A stretch of DNA of 64,000 bases. Origin: Nocardioides islandensis. Its GTDB lineage: Bacteria; Actinomycetota; Actinomycetes; Propionibacteriales; Nocardioidaceae. Positions 18,468 to 25,529 of this stretch are shown in pieces. Below the pieces are notes generated by a model. The model searched no databases. It saw only the letters and a program-made list of their open reading frames with translations, and had not been told where the DNA came from. The stretch lies in NCBI RefSeq assembly GCF_015352455.1, contig NZ_JADKPN010000005.1:62001-126000 (forward strand), in the 5' to 3' direction. Position 1 is the first letter of the stretch; every line of letters starts with the position of its first letter. Made by a program: the position numbers and the translations under genes.

Positions 18468-20189
18468 GTGACGACCGCCGCACCGGAGAGGGCCGGCCTC
18501 TCGCGGACCGCCGACGACCGTCCGGTTCCGCCGGCGACGGAGCGGTCGCGCAACCGGCTGCGCGTCGAGGACCCGTTCGTCGGCTGGGTCGGCGCCCTCA
18601 GCGTCACCGTCCTGGCGCTGTTCCTGCGGCTCTGGAAGCTCGGGACGCCCCACGAGTTCCTCTTCGACGAGACGTACTACGCCAAGGACGCCTGGTCGAT
18701 GCTCCACTTCGGCTACGCGCGCGACTACCTCGACGGCGACAAGGTCAACTCCGCGATCCTCGCCGGGGACACCACCGACCAGTGGAAGTCCACCGCATCC
18801 ATGTCGGTGCACCCCGAGGTCGGCAAGTGGCTGATCGCCGCCGGCGAGAAGGCCTTCGGGATGGACCCGTTCGGCTGGCGAATCGCCGCCGCGATCATCG
18901 GCTCGCTGATGATCCTGGTGATGTGCCGGCTGGTACGACGCATGACCGGCTCGACCCTCCTCGGCCTGGTGGCCGGCCTGCTGCTGTCGTTCGACGGGAT
19001 GCAGCTCGTGCTGTCGCGGATCGCGCTGCTCGACATCTTCGTGGCGTTCTTCCTGCTGCTGGCGGTGCACTGCCACGTCGCCGACCGCGACTGGTACCGC
19101 TCGCGCCTCGCCCGCCTCACCGCCTCCTCAGGGGGCCAGGTGGCCGCCGGCACGGGGCCGGTGCGCGCCCTGGCGTTCCGGCCGTGGCTGGTCGCCGCAG
19201 GGGTCAGCTGGGGACTCGCCTGCGGCAGCAAGTGGGAGGCGGTCTACCCGATGGCGGCCTTCGGGCTGCTCACGTTCGCGTGGAGCGCCGGAGCACGCCG
19301 CGCGTACGGCGTCCGGGCCGCTCTGGCGCGCTCGGTGCTCGCCGACGGCGTGCCGGCCTTCCTGAGCGTCGTCGGCGTCGCCGTGGTCGTGTACACGGCC
19401 ACCTGGACGGGCTGGCTGGTCCACGCCGAGAAGTACGAGCACGACCTGTCCTCCACGCAGTACACCAAGTACTCCGGGCACGGGCACTGCGACGGCACCA
19501 GCTACATCAGCGACGACCCCGACACCGATGCCCGGTGGCCCACGGCCACCGAGCCGGACGCCTCCGGGCTGGGCGAGGTCGTCCAGTCACTGCGGTCGCT
19601 CTGGTACTACCACCAGGACGTCTACACGTTCCACACGCACTTCCTGAACTGCTCCACGCACATCTACGCCTCCCAGCCGTCCGGCTGGTTGATCCTGAAC
19701 CGCCCCGTCGGCGTGGACGCGGACACCAAGATCCAGCCCGGCACCCAGGGCTGCGACGCCCCGAGCGGGAGCGACTGCCTGCGGGTGATCACGCTGCTCG
19801 GTACGCCCGCCCTCTGGTGGGGCGGCTGCCTGGCCGTGCTGGCCGCGGCGGTGCTCTGGATCGGCGCCCGCGACTGGAGGTACGGCGTCGCCGTCGTCGG
19901 CACCCTGTCCACCTGGCTGCCCTGGCTGCAGTACGCCGACCGGCCGATCTTCATCTTCTACGCGATCATCACCATCCCGTTCATGGTCATCGCGATCGCC
20001 CTGCTGATGGGGCGGCTGCTCGGCGCGTCGGCGGCGCCCAGCCCACGGCGTACAGCGGGGGTCATCGTCTCCGGCGCGTTCTTCATGCTCGTGCTGCTGA
20101 ACTTCGCGTGGTTCTGGCCGATCTACACCGACCAGCTGCTGACCCACAAGGAATGGCTCGACCGGATCTGGTTCTCACGCTGGATCTGA
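18468..20189 (+). CDS. Dolichyl-phosphate-mannose--protein O-mannosyltransferase
   Basis: A 573-aa multi-pass membrane enzyme (GT39) transferring mannose from polyprenyl-phosphate-mannose to secreted proteins. The first loop contains HEFLFDETYYAKDAWSML, with the DE pair characteristic of PMTs, then SVHPEVGKWLI. About 10 hydrophobic segments follow, with GSKWEAVYP and a large central extracytoplasmic loop (about residues 320-430). The start is GTG 18468. A hairpin follows the stop. Actinobacterial PMTs act on Sec-exported proteins. Confidence 0.93.
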   Translation: MTTAAPERAGLSRTADDRPVPPATERSRNRLRVEDPFVGWVGALSVTVLALFLRLWKLGTPHEFLFDETYYAKDAWSMLHFGYARDYLDGDKVNSAILAGDTTDQWKSTASMSVHPEVGKWLIAAGEKAFGMDPFGWRIAAAIIGSLMILVMCRLVRRMTGSTLLGLVAGLLLSFDGMQLVLSRIALLDIFVAFFLLLAVHCHVADRDWYRSRLARLTASSGGQVAAGTGPVRALAFRPWLVAAGVSWGLACGSKWEAVYPMAAFGLLTFAWSAGARRAYGVRAALARSVLADGVPAFLSVVGVAVVVYTATWTGWLVHAEKYEHDLSSTQYTKYSGHGHCDGTSYISDDPDTDARWPTATEPDASGLGEVVQSLRSLWYYHQDVYTFHTHFLNCSTHIYASQPSGWLILNRPVGVDADTKIQPGTQGCDAPSGSDCLRVITLLGTPALWWGGCLAVLAAAVLWIGARDWRYGVAVVGTLSTWLPWLQYADRPIFIFYAIITIPFMVIAIALLMGRLLGASAAPSPRRTAGVIVSGAFFMLVLLNFAWFWPIYTDQLLTHKEWLDRIWFSRWI

Positions 20190-20197
20190 CGCAACGG

Positions 20198-20216
20198 GCG
20201 GGCGGAAACCACCCGC
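20198..20216 (+). terminator. Hairpin after the PMT gene
   Basis: GCGGGCGG-AAA-CCACCCGC forms an 8-bp stem with one C/A mismatch, starting 9 bases after the PMT stop. There is no strong T tract, which is common in high-GC terminators. The rest of 20217-20486 shows no gene; its last 30 bases hold the promoter of the next gene. Confidence 0.5.
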
Positions 20217-20460
20217 TGCGACCAGTCCGTCTAGTCCTTTCGAGCCAGACGATTTCACCCGATCCGACCACCGCATTCGTCAGTGAGCCTCCGAACGGTC
20301 ACGCAGAATGGTCCCCATCCCCCCTTCAAGCGCCCCTGTCACCCCCCTGTCAGAACCCGCGGCGTGCCCGGCTGAAACGGTGCCGCGGCCTGCCCGTGGT
20401 CTGGACCAGCCCACGATCTGAGCGGTCACATCACGAGTTGTCGCGTTTTCGACCGGAATT

Positions 20461-20470
20461 GACACGTGTC
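20461..20470. promoter_or_regulatory. Palindrome in the promoter spacer of the XRE-TPR gene
   Basis: GACACGTGTC is a perfect 10-bp palindrome just upstream of a weak -10-like CACACT (20474-20479), which ends 7 bases before the ATG. The position between -35 and -10 fits an autoregulatory operator, but the site is short and unproven. Confidence 0.4.
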
Positions 20471-20486
20471 GGTCACACTGGCGCAC

Positions 20487-21857
20487 ATGGATGCGCGACA
20501 GGCGGACCTGCTTCGCAAGATCGACCCGGCCGAGCTGGGTCAACGGCTGCGCGCCGCGCGCGTGGCCAAGGGCATGACCCAGACCGATCTCGCCGGCGCC
20601 GACGTGTCGGTGGGTTACGTCTCCAGGATCGAGGCCGGCCAGCGCAGGCCGAACCTCCAGGTCCTCACCGACCTCTGCTTCCGCCTCGGGACCCCCGTCG
20701 AGCAGCTGCTCATGGGCGTGGCCCCGCAGGAGCTGGAGCAGATCAACCTGAACCTCGACTTCGCCGAGCTCTCGCTCGAGTCCGGCGAGCCGCAGGCCGC
20801 CGAGCTGCAGGCCCGCGACGCGCGCGAGGCCGCTGAAGCCGCCGCTCTCAAGGAGCACACCTACCGGGCTCGTTTCCTCGTCGCCCGCGCCCTCGAGGCG
20901 CAGGGCCTGATCGACGACGCAGTGATCGAGCTGGAAGCCCTGCTGACCCCGCGGGTCGGCAACGTGCTCCAGATCAAGGTCGGCCTGGCCCTGGTCCGCT
21001 GCTACCGGACGTCCGGCGACTTCTCGAAGTCCATCGAGGTCGGCGAGATGCTGCTCGAGCACCTGGCCGAGACCCCGCTCGACAGCACCGACGAGGCCGT
21101 CCAGCTGGCCGTCAGCATGTCTCTTGCCTACTACTTCCGTGGCGACGTGGCCCAGGCGGTGCGCGTCTGCCGCAAGGCGATGGCCAAGGCGGAGAAGCTC
21201 GACTCCCCTGTGGCTCGGGCCTCGGCCTACTGGAACGCCAGCATCTTCGAGGCCGGCCGCGGCTCGGTCCGCGACGCGGTGCCGCTGGCCCAGCGCGCGC
21301 TCGCGCTCTTCGCCGAGGGGCAGGACGCTCGCAACCTCGCCGTCCTGCGCACCAACCTCGGCACCCTGCAGCTGCAGCTGGACCCGCCGCAGGTCGACGA
21401 GGCGAAGCTCAACCTGGTGCAGGCCCTGGAAGAGATGCGCAACAACAGCGCCAACCCGGTCGACATCGGGCGCAACGAGCTGGCTCAGGCTCGGGCCCAC
21501 TACCTGAGCGGCGAGTTCGACCTCGCCGAGATGATGACGGTTCGGGTCCTGGAGAGTGTGCTGACACTTTCGCCGCTCACCGCAGCCGATGCGAAGTCAC
21601 TGGAGGGTCAGGTCCATGCCGCGCGCGGCGATGTTGCCCAGGCGGCAACGGCCTACCGCGAGGCCGTGCTCATCCTGACGGGAGTCGGGTCGGATCGTTC
21701 AGCGGCCGAGATGTGGTTCGAGCTCGCCGGTCTGTTGGAGGACGTGGACGAGTTCGACGCGGCGCGCGACGCTTATCGAAGCGCGGCAGCATCGTCGGGC
21801 ATCCAAGCGAGGCCGCGGGTCAAGTCCGCGAACAAGCTGGGTATCGAGCTGCGCTGA
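20487..21857 (+). CDS. XRE-family regulator with TPR-like sensor domain (RRNPP-like architecture)
   Basis: 456 aa. A helix-turn-helix of XRE type at about residues 12-70 (LGQRLRAARVAKGMTQTDLA then SVGYVSRIEAGQRRPNLQVL) is followed by roughly 380 residues of helical repeats with TPR-like patterns (ALVRCYRTSGDFSKSIEVGE; YWNASIFEAGRGSVRDAVPL; AQARAHYLSGEFDLAEMM). This is the layout of Firmicutes peptide-sensing regulators PlcR, NprR and Rgg. One base beyond its stop ends a convergent gene for a small secreted peptide (21859-21996). ATG 20487 is chosen for its leaderless spacing; GTG 20466 is in frame. Peptide sensing is inferred from architecture and neighbourhood only. Confidence 0.85.
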   Translation: MDARQADLLRKIDPAELGQRLRAARVAKGMTQTDLAGADVSVGYVSRIEAGQRRPNLQVLTDLCFRLGTPVEQLLMGVAPQELEQINLNLDFAELSLESGEPQAAELQARDAREAAEAAALKEHTYRARFLVARALEAQGLIDDAVIELEALLTPRVGNVLQIKVGLALVRCYRTSGDFSKSIEVGEMLLEHLAETPLDSTDEAVQLAVSMSLAYYFRGDVAQAVRVCRKAMAKAEKLDSPVARASAYWNASIFEAGRGSVRDAVPLAQRALALFAEGQDARNLAVLRTNLGTLQLQLDPPQVDEAKLNLVQALEEMRNNSANPVDIGRNELAQARAHYLSGEFDLAEMMTVRVLESVLTLSPLTAADAKSLEGQVHAARGDVAQAATAYREAVLILTGVGSDRSAAEMWFELAGLLEDVDEFDAARDAYRSAAASSGIQARPRVKSANKLGIELR

Positions 21858-21858
21858 G

Positions 21859-21996
21859 TTAGCAGCAGCCGCTTGCGTCGCGCTTGACCATGTGGACACC
21901 ACCGGCGTCCGGCGAGGCCGCGACGGCGGTTGCGCCCAGGCTGGCGACGAGTGCCGCGGCGACTGCCGCGACGGCGAGCTTGCTCCGACGAGCCAT
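21859..21996 (-). CDS. 45-aa secreted peptide precursor ending in Cys-Cys
   Basis: It begins MARRSKLAVAAVAAALVASL: two arginines and a lysine, then a hydrophobic core, then ATAVAAS as a likely signal-peptidase site after AVAA (about residue 27). The predicted exported part, about 18 residues, starts SPDAGG and ends KRDASGCC. A strong ribosome site (AGGGAG, 8 bases before the ATG) supports translation. The gene converges on the XRE-TPR regulator with a single base between stop codons. A role as a signalling peptide for that regulator is an inference; a toxin, a modified peptide or an unrelated secreted peptide are alternatives. Confidence 0.75.
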   Translation of the reverse strand: MARRSKLAVAAVAAALVASLGATAVAASPDAGGVHMVKRDASGCC

Positions 21997-22010
21997 GATC
22001 TGTCTCCCTC

Positions 22011-22049
22011 TCACAGGTCGACCGGCTGACTAGTCCGGTCGGGGACCAT
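22011..22049 (-). CDS. Possible 12-codon upstream ORF before the secreted peptide gene
   Basis: Encodes MVPDRTSQPVDL from an ATG with a strong ribosome site (AAGGGGG, 6 bases away). Its stop lies 14 bases before the peptide gene's ATG and next to that gene's ribosome site. It could couple or attenuate translation of the peptide gene. It is too short to confirm by coding statistics. Confidence 0.4.
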   Translation of the reverse strand: MVPDRTSQPVDL

Positions 22050-22068
22050 GGTGGACCCCCTTCAAGGT

Positions 22069-22088
22069 AAAAGTCGATCTTGACTTTT
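22069..22088. promoter_or_regulatory. Operator-like inverted repeat upstream of the peptide gene
   Basis: AAAAGTC-GATCTT-GACTTTT has perfect 7-bp arms. It is AT-rich against the surrounding high GC and lies about 20 bases upstream of the short upstream ORF. It is a candidate binding site for a regulator of the peptide transcript. Confidence 0.5.
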
Positions 22089-22173
22089 GACGGTCGTCCA
22101 GCATGCGCATCCCCAGGTACCCTTGGTCGAGACGTTTCCGCAGGTCAGAGGCCATTTCCAACTGTGCTAGACC

Positions 22174-22276
22174 ACCCTCGGAAAGGGTCTCCGAAATCCC
22201 CGTTTCGGCCCCCGGGATGTGCCTCCGCTGTAAAGTTGAGTCAACATCGGGGGGCAAACAAGAACCCCGCCCCCCG
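22174..22276. other. Run of small hairpins in the intergenic region
   Basis: Three inverted repeats follow one another: ACCCT/AGGGT at 22174-22188, CCGAAA/TTTCGG at 22191-22208, and CGGGGGGC/GCCCCCCG at 22248-22276. Between the last two are a -10-like TAAAGT (22231-22236) and the palindrome GTTGAGTCAAC (22235-22245). No convincing coding frame crosses the region. It may be a structured leader or small RNA; nothing specific can be named. Confidence 0.4.
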
Positions 22277-22321
22277 GTCGAAGTGAACAAATCTCGCGGG
22301 CGTCAAACCCCCCCGGCAACC

Positions 22322-22392
22322 GTGAGATTCTGCACTGGCAATCCCCCCAACCAGTGCTAGCGACCCCCTGTGGCCCCCCGCAGGGGGTCCTT
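22322..22392 (+). ncRNA. 6C small RNA
   Basis: Two adjacent hairpins each carry a CCCCCC loop. The first has stem GCACTGG/CCAGTGC (22332-22338 and 22351-22357) with loop CAATCCCCCCAA. The second has stem GACCCCCTG/CAGGGGGTC (22362-22370 and 22381-22389) with loop TGGCCCCCCG. This is the defining layout of the actinobacterial 6C RNA motif, of which M. tuberculosis B11 is a member. C-rich loops of that RNA pair with G-rich ribosome sites of target mRNAs. The strand is set by the C-runs in the loops. The ends are approximate, and the second hairpin may double as terminator. Confidence 0.85.
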
Positions 22393-22446
22393 CACATTTC
22401 GGGGTCCCGCGAGCTGCCGGCCGCCGGCGAGCGACTGGAGCGATCT

Positions 22447-22474
22447 TCTAGAGTGTCACTCTAGAGAGTGACTC
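22447..22474. promoter_or_regulatory. TetR operator overlapping its own promoter
   Basis: TCTAGAGTGTCACTCTAGA (22447-22465) is a perfect 19-bp palindrome, followed directly by GAGTGACTC (22466-22474), which repeats its core. A -10 TACGCT at 22478-22483 ends 6 bases before the GTG of the TetR gene, so a repressor bound here would cover the promoter. Confidence 0.75.
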
Positions 22475-22489
22475 CAGTACGCTCGACGC

Positions 22490-23062
22490 GTGAGCAGAGA
22501 CCAGCAGAAGCAGGCCAACAGGCGCGCGATGACCGACGCCGCGACGCGGTTGTTCACGACCGAGGGGTACGCCGGCACCACCATCGAGGCGGTCGCAGCG
22601 GCTTCCGGCATGTCCGTGCAGGGGGTGTACTTCGCCTACCAGAACAAGGCGAACCTGCTCCAGGCGGCCGTCGAGGCCGGCACTCCTGAACGCCGGGCGC
22701 ACAACGCGGTGACCGACCCCGACGAGCTCCTGCTCCGGCTGGCCGAGGATGCCACTGCGGAGCTGGACGCCACGGGCGCCCTGGCGCTCGCGATCGGCTC
22801 GGCGCCGCCCTCCGACACAGCGGCCGTCGCGGTCCATGCACGCCTGGAGGCCGACAGGTCCCGACGGGCCGGTGCGCTCGTGCAGCAGCTGCGGGCGCTG
22901 CGACCGCTCGCGCCCGGCGTCACCGCCAGGCGGGTGACAGACGTGGTGTTCGCGCTGCTCAGCCCACAGCTGCACGCCGTGCTGGTGCGCGACCGCGGGT
23001 GGGCGTCGCGGCGGTACGCCGCGTGGGCCGCCGACGCCGTTCGCCGAGCACTCTGGGGCTGA
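22490..23062 (+). CDS. TetR-family transcriptional regulator
   Basis: 190 aa. The N-terminal helix-turn-helix is ATRLFTTEGYAGTTIEAVAA then SGMSVQGVYFAYQNKANLLQ (about residues 18-60). The C-terminal ligand domain is not diagnostic. It starts at GTG 22490 with no ribosome site, consistent with leaderless mRNA from TACGCT. It has its own palindromic operator just upstream. Its last about 100 bases overlap the end of the convergent adenylation-acyltransferase gene. Confidence 0.92.
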   Translation: MSRDQQKQANRRAMTDAATRLFTTEGYAGTTIEAVAAASGMSVQGVYFAYQNKANLLQAAVEAGTPERRAHNAVTDPDELLLRLAEDATAELDATGALALAIGSAPPSDTAAVAVHARLEADRSRRAGALVQQLRALRPLAPGVTARRVTDVVFALLSPQLHAVLVRDRGWASRRYAAWAADAVRRALWG

Positions 23063-25529
23063 CTCGGTCCACGAGCGCCTTGGCGACGACCCCGGCCAGG
23101 AGTGCGGCGAGGACCGCGGCGTACGGGTGGCCGGCGTCCTCGAGCTCGGGGTACACCTGCCACTGGGTGAGGTAGATCCACAACGACGCCGCGGCGACGG
23201 TCTGCACGACGGCGGCCACCCAGCGCGGCAGCGGCACTGCCCGGTCGACGAGCAGGAGCAGGATCCCGGCCATCACGATCCGCTCGCGACGCGGGTCGTC
23301 GAAGAAGCCGACCGTCGCCACGACGGTGACCGCCGCGACGACCAGTCGCTGGGCGTGGGTGCGAGCGGCCGCGGCGGCCCAGCCCAGGGCGACGCACCAC
23401 AGCACGACGACGGTCGTGTAGCGCTCGACCGGCCCGGCCTCGACGCCGACCAGCACGTACCTGGCGAGCAGACAGGCGCCGAGGACCAGCAGGGGTGCGC
23501 CGAACGGGTGCGCCCGCTGCCAGCGGTCGAGCCACGGCACGGCGAGCACGAGGGCGATGAACACGTAGGCCCAGACCAGCGCCTCGAGGAACCAGAACTG
23601 CCAGTCGTCGGTCCAGTGGCCGGCGCCGGTCACGTTGTTGAGCAGGAGCGCGGTCTGCCAGCGGTAGGTGCCGGAGACCAGCGCCACGGCACCGATCCAC
23701 AGCGCCGCCGGCACGGCCACCGTCGCCGCGGTGCGCGCGATCGCGCGCGCCCGCTCCGCGCGGCCCGGCATGTCGAGCTGGAACCGCGCGAGGTTGTACC
23801 CCGCGACGGCCAGCAGCACGTGCGCCCCGCCCTGGAGCTGGGCGATGTCGGCGTGGCTGACCAGGACCAGGCTCACGGCCACCGCGCGCAGGACCGCGGA
23901 CAGGTCGACCGGCAGCGTGTACCGCGGGGCACGACGCCGGGACCGGGCCAACGAGTCGGGGTCGAGGCGTTGCCACCCGGGCGGCAGCGTGCCGAGCATC
24001 CGGCCGAGGCGCGTGGTGGCCTCGACGTAGGACAGCGAGTCGCCGCCGAGGTCCACGAAGCTGTCCCGGACGGTTGCGTCGGGGCGGCCGAGGAGCACGG
24101 CGTACAGGTCGCGGATCCCGGTGGCCGTCGCCCCGGCCGACTCCGTGGCTGCCGTGCCGTCCGCTGTGAGCCGGTCCGCGTGGCGGGTCAGAGCGGCGTG
24201 GTCCGGCTTGCCCGCCGCCGTCCGCGGCATCGCGTCCAGGCGCACGGCGCGCACCGCCGACGCGGGCAGGCCGGTCAGCCCGAGAACGGCGAGCCGGGTG
24301 CGCTCGACAGCACGGGGTCGGTCGGTGAACACCCAGAGGTGCTCGTCGCGCACCACCACGTGCGCCGCTCGACCCTCGCTCGCGAGCACGGACTCGATGC
24401 GGTCGAGGTCCAGCCGCAGGCCGAACAGCTTCGCGTGCCGGCCGAGGCGACCGACGATCTCCCACAGCCCGTCGTCGGCCTGCCGCGCCAGGTCACCGGT
24501 GCGCAGCTCGGTCAGCTCGGCGCCGCGAGCGAGGTCGGCCGGCTCCACGGCGTACCCCATCATCACGTTCGGGCCCTCGTAGACCAGCTCGCCGAGGTGC
24601 ACCGGCTGACCGTCGACGCCGGCCAGCCGGAAGCTGCCGCCCGGGATCGGGATGCCGACCGCCTCGGGCCGTGGCTCGGCCAGGTCAGGGGGCAGGTACG
24701 CCATCCGGGCGGTGGCCTCGGTCTGGCCGTACATCACGACGAGGTCCCAGCCGCGCTCGCGGCCGAGGGCGGCGTACTCGCGCACCCGTTCCGGGGCCAT
24801 CCGGCCGCCCGCCTGCGTGACGTACCTGAGGTGGGGCAGGTCTCTGTCACGGAAGCCGGAGGCCTCCAGCAGGTCAAAGGTGTACGGCACGCCGGCGAGG
24901 CTGCTGGCCCGGGTCTCGGCGGCCAGCGTCCAGAAGCACTCGTCGGCGACCGAGAGGTCGGTGAGCACGACCGCGGCGCCACCCACCAGGTGGCTGTTCA
25001 GCACCGACAGGCCGTAGCAGTAGTGCAGCGGGAGCGAGGTGATGGCGCGGTCGGTGTCGCGGATCGAGAGGTACGACGCGATGCTGCGGGCGTTCGCGAG
25101 CACGCTGGCCAGCGACAGCCGCACCAGCTTGGGCGACCCCGTCGAGCCGGAGGTGCTGAGCAGCAGCGCGAGGTCGGGGTGCAGGTCGTGGGCGGTGCCC
25201 GGCCGCTGCTCGCGCAGCACCCCGTCGCCGGTCTGCACGACGTCCGGCCGGTAGTGCGCGACGAGATCGGCGTGCCGCTCGACGTCGCCCGGCGCGGCGA
25301 GCAGCACGGGATGGCAACCGGCCAGCGCCGCCAGGTAGGTGACCACGCTGTCGACGTCGTTGCCGGCCTCGAGGAGCACCAGTCGGCGGGTCGGGCCGAG
25401 GGTCGCGCGGCGGGCCTCGACACGGCCGGCCAGCTCGGCGTACGTCACCGACCCCGTCGTGGTGAGCAGTGCCGGGGCGTCCTCGCGACCGCCGAGGAGC
25501 GGGAGGGCGACGGTCGGCTGGGTGGTCAT
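22959..25529 (-). CDS. Adenylation domain - carrier protein - membrane acyltransferase fusion
   Basis: 856 aa with three parts. An ANL adenylation domain (about residues 1-470) shows LLLSTSGSTGSPKLVRLSL (ATP loop), VMYGQTEATARM, ELRTGDLA and the PRTAAGKPDH lysine. A carrier domain (about 490-550) has the phosphopantetheine site DLGGDSLSYVEA. The C-terminal part (about 590-830) has around ten hydrophobic segments and resembles acyltransferase-3 (OafA-like) proteins. It could activate an acid, load it on the carrier and pass it to an acceptor at the membrane. Substrate and acceptor are unknown. Its ATG overlaps the stop of the Fe-type ABC ATPase gene, so it is last in that operon. Confidence 0.85.
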   Translation of the reverse strand: MTTQPTVALPLLGGREDAPALLTTTGSVTYAELAGRVEARRATLGPTRRLVLLEAGNDVDSVVTYLAALAGCHPVLLAAPGDVERHADLVAHYRPDVVQTGDGVLREQRPGTAHDLHPDLALLLSTSGSTGSPKLVRLSLASVLANARSIASYLSIRDTDRAITSLPLHYCYGLSVLNSHLVGGAAVVLTDLSVADECFWTLAAETRASSLAGVPYTFDLLEASGFRDRDLPHLRYVTQAGGRMAPERVREYAALGRERGWDLVVMYGQTEATARMAYLPPDLAEPRPEAVGIPIPGGSFRLAGVDGQPVHLGELVYEGPNVMMGYAVEPADLARGAELTELRTGDLARQADDGLWEIVGRLGRHAKLFGLRLDLDRIESVLASEGRAAHVVVRDEHLWVFTDRPRAVERTRLAVLGLTGLPASAVRAVRLDAMPRTAAGKPDHAALTRHADRLTADGTAATESAGATATGIRDLYAVLLGRPDATVRDSFVDLGGDSLSYVEATTRLGRMLGTLPPGWQRLDPDSLARSRRRAPRYTLPVDLSAVLRAVAVSLVLVSHADIAQLQGGAHVLLAVAGYNLARFQLDMPGRAERARAIARTAATVAVPAALWIGAVALVSGTYRWQTALLLNNVTGAGHWTDDWQFWFLEALVWAYVFIALVLAVPWLDRWQRAHPFGAPLLVLGACLLARYVLVGVEAGPVERYTTVVVLWCVALGWAAAAARTHAQRLVVAAVTVVATVGFFDDPRRERIVMAGILLLLVDRAVPLPRWVAAVVQTVAAASLWIYLTQWQVYPELEDAGHPYAAVLAALLAGVVAKALVDRVSPRVLGERRRRPTRRTAATPTRGRAPARRAAVG

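Noticed and set aside
22030-22290. Minus-strand 86-codon frame upstream of the peptide gene
   Set aside because: Codon use is unlike neighbours, it has a weak start and runs through several hairpins. A 41-codon version ending at 22030 is possible but unsupported.
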